Below, in pieces: positions 35,112 through 43,035 of a DNA stretch of 47,226 nt. The notes beneath the pieces were generated by a model. That model was not told the origin of the DNA, searched no databases, and saw only the letters and a program-made list of their open reading frames with translations. This DNA comes from Terrimicrobiaceae bacterium (GTDB taxonomy: Bacteria; Verrucomicrobiota; Verrucomicrobiia; Chthoniobacterales; JAATET01): assembly GCA_028713285.1 (NCBI GenBank), contig JAQTOP010000017.1, positions 1 through 47,226 on the forward strand, written 5' to 3'. Every line of letters starts with the position of its first letter. Position 1 is the stretch's first letter. The position numbers and the translations under genes were made by a program.

Positions 35112-36419
35112 ATGCGCATCGTTCGTTGCACGGAGAAGGGATACCTCGGGAAACTCAAAGCCCTCGACCGCCGTTCCGTCCCGGATCCGGCAGTGCGGGA
35201 AACCGTCGAAGCGATTTTCGCAGCGGTCGCGAAGGACGGCGACCGCGCGGTGCTGCACTTCACCGAGAAATTCGGCGGTCCAAAATTGACGACGACGAAG
35301 CTCCGCGTGGGCGAGCCGGAAATCGGGAACGCCGTGGACGGCCTGCCCGCGAAGGTGCGCAAGGCGATCCTCGCGGCGCGCGCGAATGTGCTGGCCTTCG
35401 CCCGGGCGAGCCTGCGCGAAAGCTGGTTCATGAAGAACAGGCAGGGCGCGATTGTCGGCGAGCGGTTCGATCCGTTTCACCGCGTGGGCATTTATGTGCC
35501 CGGGGGCACGGCGCCGCTCGTCTCCACGGCGATCATGACCTGCACGCTCGCGCAGGCCGCCGGCGTGCCCCAGATCGTCGCGGTCACTCCCTCCGCGAAG
35601 GACGGCGGCGTGGATCCGGCGCTGCTCGCGGCCCTGCGAATCTGCGGCGCGACGGAAATTTATCGCGTGGGCGGCGCGCAAGCCATCGCGGCCCTGGCGC
35701 TCGGCACCAAGGCCATCGCGCCTGTGGCCAAGCTCTTCGGCCCCGGCAACGCCTACGTCGTGGAGGCAAAACGGCAGGCGGTCGGGTTGTGCGCCATCGA
35801 CCTGTTGCCCGGCCCGAGCGAAGTGCTGGTGATCGCCGACGATTCCGCCAATGCCGAGTGGATCGCCGCCGACCTGCTCGCGCAGTCGGAGCACGGGCAC
35901 GGCAGCATCGCGGTGCTGCTCACGCCGTCCGCGGCCCTGCTCGACGCCGTGACGGTCGCCGTGGATCGGCAGACGGCGCAATCCGCCCGCCCCGGCCACC
36001 TCGAGGAAGCGCTGAAAAATGCGCTGCTCGTGCAGGTGCGCGACCTGGATGAAGCCATCGCTCTCGGGAACGCCTTCGCCTCCGAGCATGTCTCCGTGGC
36101 CACGCGCGAGCCGGGCGAGGTCGCGCGCGAGTTGATCACATCGGGCGCGATTTTCCTTGGCGGCATCTCGCCGGTCGTGGGCGGGGATTTCCTCGCCGGG
36201 CCGAGTCATGAACTGCCGACGGGCGGGGCGGGAAAATCCTTCGCCGGGCTCACGGCCGATCAATTTCAGCGCCGCACGAGCATCGTGCGCTTCGACGAGG
36301 AATCCCTGCGCAAATCGCTCCCGTATTTGCAAACCTTCAGCGAGATCGAGGGCCTCGACGCGCACGGGCGCTCGACGGCCATCCGGCTGGCGGGCGCCGG
36401 GAGGAAGCGTCGCAAATAA
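35112..36419 (+). CDS. hisD: Histidinol dehydrogenase
   Basis: Zinc enzyme oxidising histidinol to histidine through histidinal with two NAD. The 435-residue product starts MRIVRCTEKGYLGKLKAL. Family motifs are present: GIYVPGGTAPLVSTAIM, GPGNAYVVEAKRQ, LPGPSEVLVIADDSAN, LAQSEHGHG (zinc ligands Gln and His), ASEHVSV and GPSHELPTGGAGKSFAGL. The ATG at 35112 is chosen over 35091 because the family start lies here. Its stop overlaps the folP start by one base (TAATG). Together with hisG and hisC it shows a complete-looking but scattered pathway. Confidence 0.95.
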   Translation: MRIVRCTEKGYLGKLKALDRRSVPDPAVRETVEAIFAAVAKDGDRAVLHFTEKFGGPKLTTTKLRVGEPEIGNAVDGLPAKVRKAILAARANVLAFARASLRESWFMKNRQGAIVGERFDPFHRVGIYVPGGTAPLVSTAIMTCTLAQAAGVPQIVAVTPSAKDGGVDPALLAALRICGATEIYRVGGAQAIAALALGTKAIAPVAKLFGPGNAYVVEAKRQAVGLCAIDLLPGPSEVLVIADDSANAEWIAADLLAQSEHGHGSIAVLLTPSAALLDAVTVAVDRQTAQSARPGHLEEALKNALLVQVRDLDEAIALGNAFASEHVSVATREPGEVARELITSGAIFLGGISPVVGGDFLAGPSHELPTGGAGKSFAGLTADQFQRRTSIVRFDEESLRKSLPYLQTFSEIEGLDAHGRSTAIRLAGAGRKRRK

Positions 36420-37261
36420 TGCTCGCGTGGCAGACCCGCCGCCGCGCGCTCGATCTTTCATGGCACGGCGCGATCATGGGGATTCTGAACGTGACCCCCG
36501 ACTCGTTCTCGGATGGCGGCTCATTCATTGATCCCGACCGCGCCTGCATGCACGCGCTTGCGATGGCGGACGAGGGCGCCGACATCATCGACGTCGGCGG
36601 CGAGTCCACGCGGCCCGGAGCGGAGCCCGTGCCCGAGGCGTACGAGCTCGCCCGCGTCCTGCCGGTGATCGAGCGGATTCGCGGCGCATCCGACGTGCTG
36701 ATTTCCATCGACACATGCAAGGCGCGCGTGGCCGAAGCGGCGCTGGCGGCCGGCGCGGACATCATCAACGACGTCACCGCGCTCACAGGCGACCCGGCCA
36801 TGCCACGCGTCGCGCGCGACTCGGGCGCCGGCGTCGTCCTCATGCACATGCGCGGCACGCCGCGAACGATGCAAATCGACCCGCGCTATGGCGACGTCGT
36901 CGCCGAGGTTCGCATTTTTCTTAGACAGCAATTCGACGCGGCGGTAGCCTCCGGCATCGACCCCGCACGAATGGCCATGGACCCTGGAATCGGCTTCGGC
37001 AAGATGCCGGAGCACAACCACCTGCTCCTTGGCCACTGCGACGCATTTTCCATCGATGGCCGCCCCGTGCTGATCGGCGCCTCGCGCAAATCCTTTCTCG
37101 CCGGCCCGGCGGGATCCGAGAATCCGGCGGACCGTTTCTGGCCCGGGGTCGCGCTGACCAGTCTCTGCCGCGAGCGCGGGGCGCGCATTTTCCGCGTGCA
37201 TGAGCCGCGTCCCCATCGCGAGGCCCTGCGGATGACGGAGGCGATCCTCTACGGGGTGTGA
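36419..37261 (+). CDS. folP: Dihydropteroate synthase
   Basis: Folate enzyme condensing hydroxymethyl-dihydropterin pyrophosphate with p-aminobenzoate; target of sulfonamides. 280 residues. MGILNVTPDSFSDGGSF (loop 1), GGESTRPGAEPVP (loop 2), DIINDVTALTGD, the pterin-site DPGIGFGKMPEHN and IGASRKSFLAG are all in order. No resistance-type change can be judged by eye. A GGAGGAAG purine stretch 12-19 bases before the ATG, inside hisD, is a good ribosome-binding site. It is followed immediately by cdaA, an arrangement (folP-cdaA-glmM) met in several phyla. Confidence 0.95.
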   Translation: MLAWQTRRRALDLSWHGAIMGILNVTPDSFSDGGSFIDPDRACMHALAMADEGADIIDVGGESTRPGAEPVPEAYELARVLPVIERIRGASDVLISIDTCKARVAEAALAAGADIINDVTALTGDPAMPRVARDSGAGVVLMHMRGTPRTMQIDPRYGDVVAEVRIFLRQQFDAAVASGIDPARMAMDPGIGFGKMPEHNHLLLGHCDAFSIDGRPVLIGASRKSFLAGPAGSENPADRFWPGVALTSLCRERGARIFRVHEPRPHREALRMTEAILYGV

Positions 37262-37263
37262 GC

Positions 37264-38067
37264 ATGGACGAGGGAACCTGGGCATTTGTCCGCGAGAATT
37301 GGACGGCTCCAATCGAGATCGTCATTCTCGCGATCGCGCTGTTTTACATTTACTCCTATCTCGAAGGCACGCGGGGCGCCCGCATCCTTATTGGTCTGGC
37401 CCTGCTCGTCCTGGCGTCCACGCTCATTTCCACGCTCCTGAATCTCGTCGTCATCAGTTGGCTCCTGCGCAGCTTCTCGCTTTTCTTCATCATCGCCCTG
37501 GTCGTCATTTTTCAGCCGGAGCTGCGGCGCGCGCTCACCGAGCTGGGGAGCCACCGTTTTTTCGGATCGGCATTCGAGAATCGGGAGACTATCGAGGAAA
37601 TCACGGATACCGTGTTCGAACTCGCCGGAAAGGGCTTCGGAGCGCTGATCGCCATCGAACGCGAGATCAACCTCCGCGCCGTCGCCGAGACGGGAGTGGG
37701 CGTGGATTGCGATTACTCGAAAGAGCTCGTGCTGACCATCTTTCAGCCGAAGACCGTGCTGCACGACGGCGGGCTGATCGTTTCCAATGACCGCATCGTT
37801 GCCGCCGGCTGCATCTTCCCGCTCACGCAGCGCGAAGATCTCGACCGCAATCTCGGCCTGCGGCACCGCGCCGGCCTGGGCTTGAGCGAGGAGTCCGACG
37901 CGCTCGCCATCGTGGTGAGCGAGGAGACCGGACAGGTATCCATCTGCCACAACGGAATCATCGAGCGTGACCTGAACGTGGAAAAATTTCGCAACCGCCT
38001 CAGCCACCTTTTGCTGTTGGAGAAGTATGAAGATCGCCCAGACACTGACCCATCGCTGGCGGCCTAA
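37264..38067 (+). CDS. cdaA: Diadenylate cyclase, CdaA type
   Basis: Membrane enzyme making c-di-AMP from two ATP. Three N-terminal membrane helices (about 15-32, 38-60 and 66-84) precede the DAC domain. The motifs are LHDGG (166-170; usually LHDGA) and LRHRAGLG with RHR at 200-202, then SDALAIVVSEETG. The 267 residues match CdaA (about 270). The DGG variant replaces the Ala by Gly in the ATP-binding motif. The next two genes are a tiny CdaR-like protein and glmM, the same order as the cdaA-cdaR-glmM operon of Gram-positive bacteria, in which CdaR and GlmM regulate the cyclase. The ATG at 37264 is two bases after the folP stop. Confidence 0.92.
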   Translation: MDEGTWAFVRENWTAPIEIVILAIALFYIYSYLEGTRGARILIGLALLVLASTLISTLLNLVVISWLLRSFSLFFIIALVVIFQPELRRALTELGSHRFFGSAFENRETIEEITDTVFELAGKGFGALIAIEREINLRAVAETGVGVDCDYSKELVLTIFQPKTVLHDGGLIVSNDRIVAAGCIFPLTQREDLDRNLGLRHRAGLGLSEESDALAIVVSEETGQVSICHNGIIERDLNVEKFRNRLSHLLLLEKYEDRPDTDPSLAA

Positions 38068-38185
38068 GCTCGCGTGCCTGCTGCTTGCCGCCGGCCTGTG
38101 GTATGTGATCAAGCAGAACGTCAAGCAGGCTCCCCCCGAAAAGCCGTGGCCCGATCCCGCCGCGGCGACCCAGTCCAGAAAATGA
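38027..38185 (+). CDS. 52-residue membrane protein, CdaR-like N-terminus only
   Basis: Short gene overlapping the end of cdaA by 41 bases and the start of glmM by four (ATGA). The product MKIAQTLTHRWRPKLACLLL is followed by AAGLWYVIKQNVKQ and then a Pro/Ala-rich tail of about 18 residues. The pattern (basic start, short amphipathic N-terminus, W-x-x-K-x-x-x-x-L-L-L-A-x-x-L-W-Y-x-I) matches the membrane anchor at the start of YbbR/CdaR proteins, which normally carry several YbbR domains outside the membrane. Here these are missing. It may be a minimal regulator of CdaA or only a membrane tether. It was identified by eye; a profile comparison would be decisive. Confidence 0.7.
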   Translation: MKIAQTLTHRWRPKLACLLLAAGLWYVIKQNVKQAPPEKPWPDPAAATQSRK

Positions 38186-39567
38186 CCGATTCCCGCAAGC
38201 TTTTCGGCACCGACGGCGTTCGCGGCGTCGCGAATATCGAACCCGTCACCGCCGAGACCGCGCTCAAGCTCGGACGCGCGGCCGCCCATGTCTTCAGCAG
38301 CAACGGCGGTCCCTACGGCCGCCGGGACGGCGTACGTCCAAAAATCGTGCTGGGCAAGGACACGCGCCTGTCGGGCTACATGCTCGAAAATGCGATGGTC
38401 GCCGGTATCACTTCGCTGGGTGTGGATGTCCTGCTCATCGGTCCGCTGCCGACGCCCGGCATCGCCTACATCACCCGCTCACTGCGGGCCGACGCGGGCA
38501 TCGTCCTCAGCGCATCGCACAATCCCTACGAGGACAACGGCATCAAGTTTTTCCGGCACGACGGATACAAGCTCGACGACGCGATTGAGTCCCGCATCGA
38601 GCAATTGGTCTTCAGCGGAGAGATCGAAAGCATCCGGCCGACCGCCGGCAGGATCGGACGCGCGGCGCGCATCGATGACGCGCTTGGCCGCTATGTCGAG
38701 CACGCCAAGCGCAGTTTCCCGCGCGGCATGACGCTCGAGTCGCTGCGCATCGCGGTCGATTGCGCAAATGGCGCGGCTTACAAATCGACCCCGTGCGTCC
38801 TGCGGGAACTCGGCGCCGATCTCGTGATCGCGCATCACGCGCCGAATGGCACGAACATCAACGCGGATTGCGGCAGCACGCACCCGGAGGAGATTCAGCG
38901 GCTCGTGCGCGAGTCCGGCGCGCAGATTGGCATCACCCATGATGGCGACGCCGACCGGGTCTTGCTGTGCGACGAAAATGGGGAGCTCGTCGATGGCGAT
39001 GAAATTCTCGCCATTGCGGCCATCGAAAATCTGAAGCGAGGAAATCTTTCCGGCAACACGCTGGTTGCGACGGTGATGAGCAACTTCGGCCTCGATGAGG
39101 CGCTCGAGGCGCAGGGGGGCAAAGTCATTCGCACCAAAGTCGGCGACCGCCACGTGATCGAGGAGATGCTGCGCGGCGGATATTCCATCGGCGGCGAGCA
39201 AAGCGGGCACATGATCTTCCGCGAGTTTTCGACGACAGGCGACGGCATTGTGAGCGCGTTGCAGATTCTGCAGATACTGGTCGAGACGGGCCGTCCGCTC
39301 AGCGACTTGAAGCGCTGCCTGCGGAAGTATCCCCAGGCGCAACGCAATCTCAAGGTGCGCGAGAAACCACCCATCGAATCGTTGCGCGACGTAGCCGGGT
39401 TGATCGTGGAAACCGAGCAGGCCCTGGCGGGTAAAGGTCGTGTGCTTCTGCGCTACTCCGGCACGGAACCCAAGATCCGGCTGCTCATCGAAGGCCGCGA
39501 CGAGGGCATTATCAACGCCCACGCCGACCGGATCGCGCAATCGCTCACGGTTCAGATCGGAGCGTAA
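38182..39567 (+). CDS. glmM: Phosphoglucosamine mutase
   Basis: Interconverts glucosamine-6-phosphate and glucosamine-1-phosphate on the route to UDP-GlcNAc, peptidoglycan and LPS. 461 residues. Motifs: FGTDGVRGVAN at the start, the phosphoserine loop GIVLSASHNPYEDNGIKFF, metal-binding GDADRVLLCDENGELVDGDE, sugar-binding GEQSGHMIF and phosphate-binding RYSGTEPKIRLLIEG. In Gram-positive bacteria GlmM binds and inhibits CdaA; the conserved neighbourhood suggests the same here. The ATG at 38182 overlaps the preceding small gene. Confidence 0.95.
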   Translation: MTDSRKLFGTDGVRGVANIEPVTAETALKLGRAAAHVFSSNGGPYGRRDGVRPKIVLGKDTRLSGYMLENAMVAGITSLGVDVLLIGPLPTPGIAYITRSLRADAGIVLSASHNPYEDNGIKFFRHDGYKLDDAIESRIEQLVFSGEIESIRPTAGRIGRAARIDDALGRYVEHAKRSFPRGMTLESLRIAVDCANGAAYKSTPCVLRELGADLVIAHHAPNGTNINADCGSTHPEEIQRLVRESGAQIGITHDGDADRVLLCDENGELVDGDEILAIAAIENLKRGNLSGNTLVATVMSNFGLDEALEAQGGKVIRTKVGDRHVIEEMLRGGYSIGGEQSGHMIFREFSTTGDGIVSALQILQILVETGRPLSDLKRCLRKYPQAQRNLKVREKPPIESLRDVAGLIVETEQALAGKGRVLLRYSGTEPKIRLLIEGRDEGIINAHADRIAQSLTVQIGA

Positions 39568-39576
39568 ATCTCCAGC

Positions 39577-40608
39577 CTACGCGGCGGAGACCACCGTGTC
39601 GCGGACGACCGATGCGGCTGCGCGGGCATTCAACCTCCGCACGAGTTCCGATGCCAGCTCGCGGCGCGAGCGGTCGAATTGGAAGGTCTGCTTTTTTCCG
39701 TCAGCCAGCCGGTAAACGACGACGCGGTCGCATACCATCCCGCGCCGGTGCATCGCCTTCCAGCCATCCAACGGGATCGATTGAAGCAGCGGACGGCTTC
39801 CGGCGTTGCGGGCGAAATCCAGCCCGCCTGTCGCCCCACCGGTCAGCAGCAGCCAGCCGAAAATATTTCCGCGCAGGTGTTCGCCGCGACCGCTGACACA
39901 CGGCGCCGCCCATTGCAAAGCGGCATCTTCGCCGCGCGCGCGGTGCAGGGCGATTTCCAGGTCGGGCGGCAACTCCGGCACCGCTGCGGCGTTCGCATCC
40001 CCGGTGGGCAGGCTCACGCGCCGCCAGGCGAACCAAAGCATCGCCCGCGCTGCGCCGAAAATGCGCGGCGCAAGCCAGACGGTCAGGCAGACACCGATCA
40101 CCGCCAGAACGAGCGCGACGATCGGATGCGTGTAAATCAACGCCAGGCCGCCGAGAACGGTCGCATCTTCGGCCAGGCTGAGACCGATGTTCGAGAAGGG
40201 TTCGGGAGAGGCGTTCGCCAGGAGTCGCGTGCCGGCTTTGGCGCCGTGCGCGGCAAGAGCCATTCCGCCCGCGAGAAGCCCAACCACCACGCTATAAACG
40301 GGATGCGAAACGCCAAGGGCGGTGACCGCAAGCATCGCGCCACCCACCGGCCGGATGAAGGTGTGGACGGAATCCCAAAGCGAGTCCACCCATGGCACTT
40401 TGTCCGCAAAGAATTCGATCACGAACAGCGTGCCTGCGACCCCGACGATCACCGGGTCGCCCAACACGGCAAGCTGCTCGTATTGAGGATGCAGCGTGAT
40501 CCAGCCCTGCTGAATGGCTAGTCCGCTGATAAAGACCGTGAGATAGAGATTGATGCCCGCCAGCGTGGCGAGCCCCAGCGCGGCGCCCAGCAACTCCAGA
40601 GTTTCCAT
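39577..40608 (-). CDS. DUF4126 membrane protein with extra C-terminal domain (343 aa)
   Basis: The N-terminal two thirds (about 1-190) are an integral membrane DUF4126 domain, with repeated Gly-rich helices: METLELLGAALGLATLAGIN, VLGDPVIVGVAGTLFVIEFFAD, AMLAVTALGVSHPVYSVVVGLLAGGMAL and VALVLAVIGVCLTVWLA. The soluble C-terminal part (about 205-343) is unrelated to DUF4126; it contains CVSGRGEHLRG, WLLLTGGATGGLDFARN and a basic C-terminus. The function of both parts is unknown. The ATG at 40608 begins the conserved domain. The gene follows, in the same direction, the strong terminator at 40699-40732, so it has its own promoter. Confidence 0.75.
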   Translation of the reverse strand: METLELLGAALGLATLAGINLYLTVFISGLAIQQGWITLHPQYEQLAVLGDPVIVGVAGTLFVIEFFADKVPWVDSLWDSVHTFIRPVGGAMLAVTALGVSHPVYSVVVGLLAGGMALAAHGAKAGTRLLANASPEPFSNIGLSLAEDATVLGGLALIYTHPIVALVLAVIGVCLTVWLAPRIFGAARAMLWFAWRRVSLPTGDANAAAVPELPPDLEIALHRARGEDAALQWAAPCVSGRGEHLRGNIFGWLLLTGGATGGLDFARNAGSRPLLQSIPLDGWKAMHRRGMVCDRVVVYRLADGKKQTFQFDRSRRELASELVRRLNARAAASVVRDTVVSAA

Positions 40609-40698
40609 GAAGTCGAATATCCGCGTCCTTCGTCGCTTGTCACGCCGGAATTCGGCGACCGAACCGGAACCGTAGCGAAGGCAGGAATTGCACAAAAA

Positions 40699-40732
40699 GA
40701 AAGGCCCTCCCGCAATTGCGGGAGGGCCTTTC
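40699..40732 (-). terminator. Rho-independent terminator with perfect 34-base palindrome
   Basis: GAAAGGCCCTCCCGCAA and its exact reverse complement form an uninterrupted palindrome 34 bases long. On the minus strand it is followed by TTTCTTTTTG after the stem top, serving the outer-membrane protein gene. The GC-rich stem is unusually long, consistent with a very active gene upstream. The plus-strand side has no T-run of note. Confidence 0.9.
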
Positions 40733-40753
40733 GAAGGTTCTAAGCTAGTGGGA

Positions 40754-41605
40754 TTAGAACGTGAAGGTCACCGATCCGCCACCCCAGAAGGTGCTCGGAG
40801 TCGTGCCAACGAGGCCATACCACTGATAGCTGTAGGCCACATAAGGGGCCAGCGAGATGTTTTTGGATACTGCGATCGGCAGGGACACACCCGTCTGGAT
40901 GTTGTTCGTGCCCACGAACGGCGACGGCGGATTGTCGTGCGTCGTGAAGTTATAGCGGAAGCTCGTGCCGAACGAAACGTAAGGCGCAAGCGAGATGATG
41001 TCCTTGAAGACGGGCACCGAGCCATCCACGCGGGCTTCAAGATAGCTGGCGCACTGCTCAACATAACCACCGGTGCCGATGTTCGGGCCGACATTGAAGT
41101 AGTAGTTGAGGGCAGGCGTCACCGTGATCGAGCCAAACGCGAACTTGTAAGCCACGCCGGTGTTCACCTCATTCGAGTAGAGACCGGTCTGGTTGGCGTT
41201 GAGCAGCGCGTAGAGCGTGTAACCCAGGTGAACGGACAGGTTGCCGAAGGTGTGGGTGTAGGTCGCGATCGCGTCGAACTCCTTGTACGTGGAGTCGGTG
41301 AGACCGAAGGCCGTCCAGCCTGCGAGCGTGAGGAAGTCGTTATCCGTGAGGTTGAATGTCACACTCAGCTGGGTCCAGTAGAGACTGGAGCCGTAGCCGT
41401 TGTTGGGGTTCGGCAGCGTATTCACGCCGCGGAACATATAGAGGCTGTCCCAACCGGTGCTCAGCGAGGCTGTCCACCATTGTTTGGCCGGTTCGACGAC
41501 TTCTTTGACTTCTTTGAAGGACTTGCCGTCACCAGCGAAGAGAGCGCTGCTGGAGAGCAGAGCCGCCGTGCCGAGGACCGCAGCAAACTTTGTAGCGAGT
41601 TTCAT
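40754..41605 (-). CDS. Outer-membrane beta-barrel protein (283 aa)
   Basis: A signal peptide (about 1-24, MKLATKFAAVLGTAALLSSS and then ALFA) is followed by alternating hydrophobic and polar strands rich in Tyr, Phe, Thr, Gly and Asn. The protein ends in a C-terminal phenylalanine (GGGSVTFTF), the signal used by the BAM complex. About 12 strands can be guessed. The N-terminus of the barrel (SLSTGWDSLYMFRGVNTLPN) resembles the TorF-type putative porins. Codon and base use is smoother and less GC-rich than neighbours, and it has both a clear promoter and a strong terminator, which suggests high expression. Substrate unknown. Confidence 0.85.
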   Translation of the reverse strand: MKLATKFAAVLGTAALLSSSALFAGDGKSFKEVKEVVEPAKQWWTASLSTGWDSLYMFRGVNTLPNPNNGYGSSLYWTQLSVTFNLTDNDFLTLAGWTAFGLTDSTYKEFDAIATYTHTFGNLSVHLGYTLYALLNANQTGLYSNEVNTGVAYKFAFGSITVTPALNYYFNVGPNIGTGGYVEQCASYLEARVDGSVPVFKDIISLAPYVSFGTSFRYNFTTHDNPPSPFVGTNNIQTGVSLPIAVSKNISLAPYVAYSYQWYGLVGTTPSTFWGGGSVTFTF

Positions 41606-41666
41606 AGGGTTGTTTGGTTCTTTGTTTTTGTTGAAAGATCCGTGGGCGGCAGGGCCGTTCGCGAAT

Positions 41667-41688
41667 CAATCATGGTTAGGCATGATTG
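41667..41688 (-). promoter_or_regulatory. Hairpin in the 5' leader of the porin-like gene
   Basis: CAATCATG (41667-41674) and CATGATTG (41681-41688) are exact inverted repeats around the six-base loop GTTAGG. It lies in the leader transcribed from the promoter at 41722-41750, about 60 bases before the start codon. It could stabilise the mRNA or be an operator. Confidence 0.5.
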
Positions 41689-41721
41689 CTCCCTCTCAAC
41701 AAGCACGGAGCATGCCAAGGC

Positions 41722-41750
41722 GTTTAACTGCCTCCCTCCCAGCACGTCAA
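41722..41750 (-). promoter_or_regulatory. Sigma-70-type promoter of the porin-like gene
   Basis: On the minus strand, TTGACG (41745-41750) and TTAAAC (41722-41727) are separated by 17 bases. The -35 element matches the consensus in five of six positions. The -10 element is weaker (three of six). The leader to the ATG at 41605 would be about 110 bases and contains the hairpin at 41667-41688. Confidence 0.55.
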
Positions 41751-41833
41751 CCATTTTTTGCATTTATTTTTGAACGATTTTCGCCACGCGCTGTCCTGTT
41801 TGCGACATTTCTCTGTCTTTCCAGAGAAGGAGG

Positions 41834-42910
41834 CTACGCTGCGATGATGCTGATGTCGGCGGGCTGGATGCGGAAAAAGACCTGCTCGCCTTCGTGGAAG
41901 TCGAATTCGGCCTCTCCGTCGTTGGCCAGGATCGCGCCGAGTTCGAGGCCGCCCGCGCAGGACAGCGTGAGTTCGTCCACCGCCCCTTTGAATATCTCCA
42001 CGGCGATGCGCGCGGGAAAGATGTTCTCTCCAGCGGGCTGCTTGCGGGAGACGCGGATCTTTTCGGGCCGCAGCGAGAGCAGCACCTCGTCGTCGGTGAC
42101 CCGGGGATTCGGGCGCACCCTGACCTGCAGCCCGCCCTCGGTCTCGCAGAGCAGAAATCCTTCGCCGCGCTGAAGCACGCGGGCGCTCACGATATTCGTT
42201 TCGCCGATGAAGCTGGCGACGAAGCGCGTGGCGGGCTCGTAGTAGATGTCGGCGACGGTGCCGATCTGTTCGACGCAGCCGCGGTTCATCACGGCGATGC
42301 GGTCGCTCATCGTGAGCGCCTCCTCCTGGTCGTGGGTAACGAAGACGAACGTGATGCCGAGGCGCTTCTGGAGCTGCTTGAGTTCGAGACGCATCTGCTG
42401 GCGCAGTTTCGCATCGAGCGCGGAGAGCGGTTCGTCCAGCAGCAGCACCTTCGGCTCGCAGACGATGGCGCGGGCGAGCGCCACGCGCTGCCGCTGGCCG
42501 CCGGACATCTGCGCGGGGCGGCGCTGCACGAACTCGCCGAGCGAAGTCATCTCGACCACGTGGTCCACGCGGCGCTTCACCTCGGCGGGCGTCACGCCCT
42601 TCATCCGCAATCCGAAGGCGATGTTTTCGTAAATCGTGAGATGCGGGAACAGCGCGTAGCTTTGGAAAACCTGGTTTACGTCCCGGCGGTAGGGCGGATC
42701 CTGGGTGACATCCTTGCCGCCGATGAAGACCTGTCCGGAGGTCGGCAGATCGAAGCCGCTGATGAGGCGCAGGCACGTCGTCTTGCCGCAGCCCGAGGGG
42801 CCGAGAAACGTCATGAACTCGCCCTCGCGAATCTCGAAATCGACATTGCTCAGTGCGGTGAAGTCGCCGAATCGCTTGTTGATCCGCCGCAGCTCCACCA
42901 TCGCACTCAT
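41834..42910 (-). CDS. PotA/FbpC-type ABC transporter ATP-binding protein (358 aa)
   Basis: Cytoplasmic ATPase of a polyamine/iron/sulfate-class importer. Walker A is LGPSGCGKTT, the signature is MSGGQRQRVALARA, Walker B is VLLLDEPLSALD, and the H-loop is FVTHDQEEALTMSDRI. A TOBE-type C-terminal domain follows (about 245-358, LSLRPEKIRVSRK). Length fits PotA. Starts at 42910 or, three codons later, at 42901 (MVELRRINKRFGDF) are both possible. No permease or binding protein is beside it, so the substrate is not inferred; it may serve partners elsewhere. Confidence 0.9.
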   Translation of the reverse strand: MSAMVELRRINKRFGDFTALSNVDFEIREGEFMTFLGPSGCGKTTCLRLISGFDLPTSGQVFIGGKDVTQDPPYRRDVNQVFQSYALFPHLTIYENIAFGLRMKGVTPAEVKRRVDHVVEMTSLGEFVQRRPAQMSGGQRQRVALARAIVCEPKVLLLDEPLSALDAKLRQQMRLELKQLQKRLGITFVFVTHDQEEALTMSDRIAVMNRGCVEQIGTVADIYYEPATRFVASFIGETNIVSARVLQRGEGFLLCETEGGLQVRVRPNPRVTDDEVLLSLRPEKIRVSRKQPAGENIFPARIAVEIFKGAVDELTLSCAGGLELGAILANDGEAEFDFHEGEQVFFRIQPADISIIAA

Positions 42911-43035
42911 CCGTGCCGCACTGTAGTGGCGTTGCGAAACGCACACCATCTGAAAGTTGCGCTCCGGCCCATTCGCGCAGGCTCGCGGCGAATTCATTAG
43001 ACAAATTGCGCACGCCGTCGCGTCTCTATCTCCCG

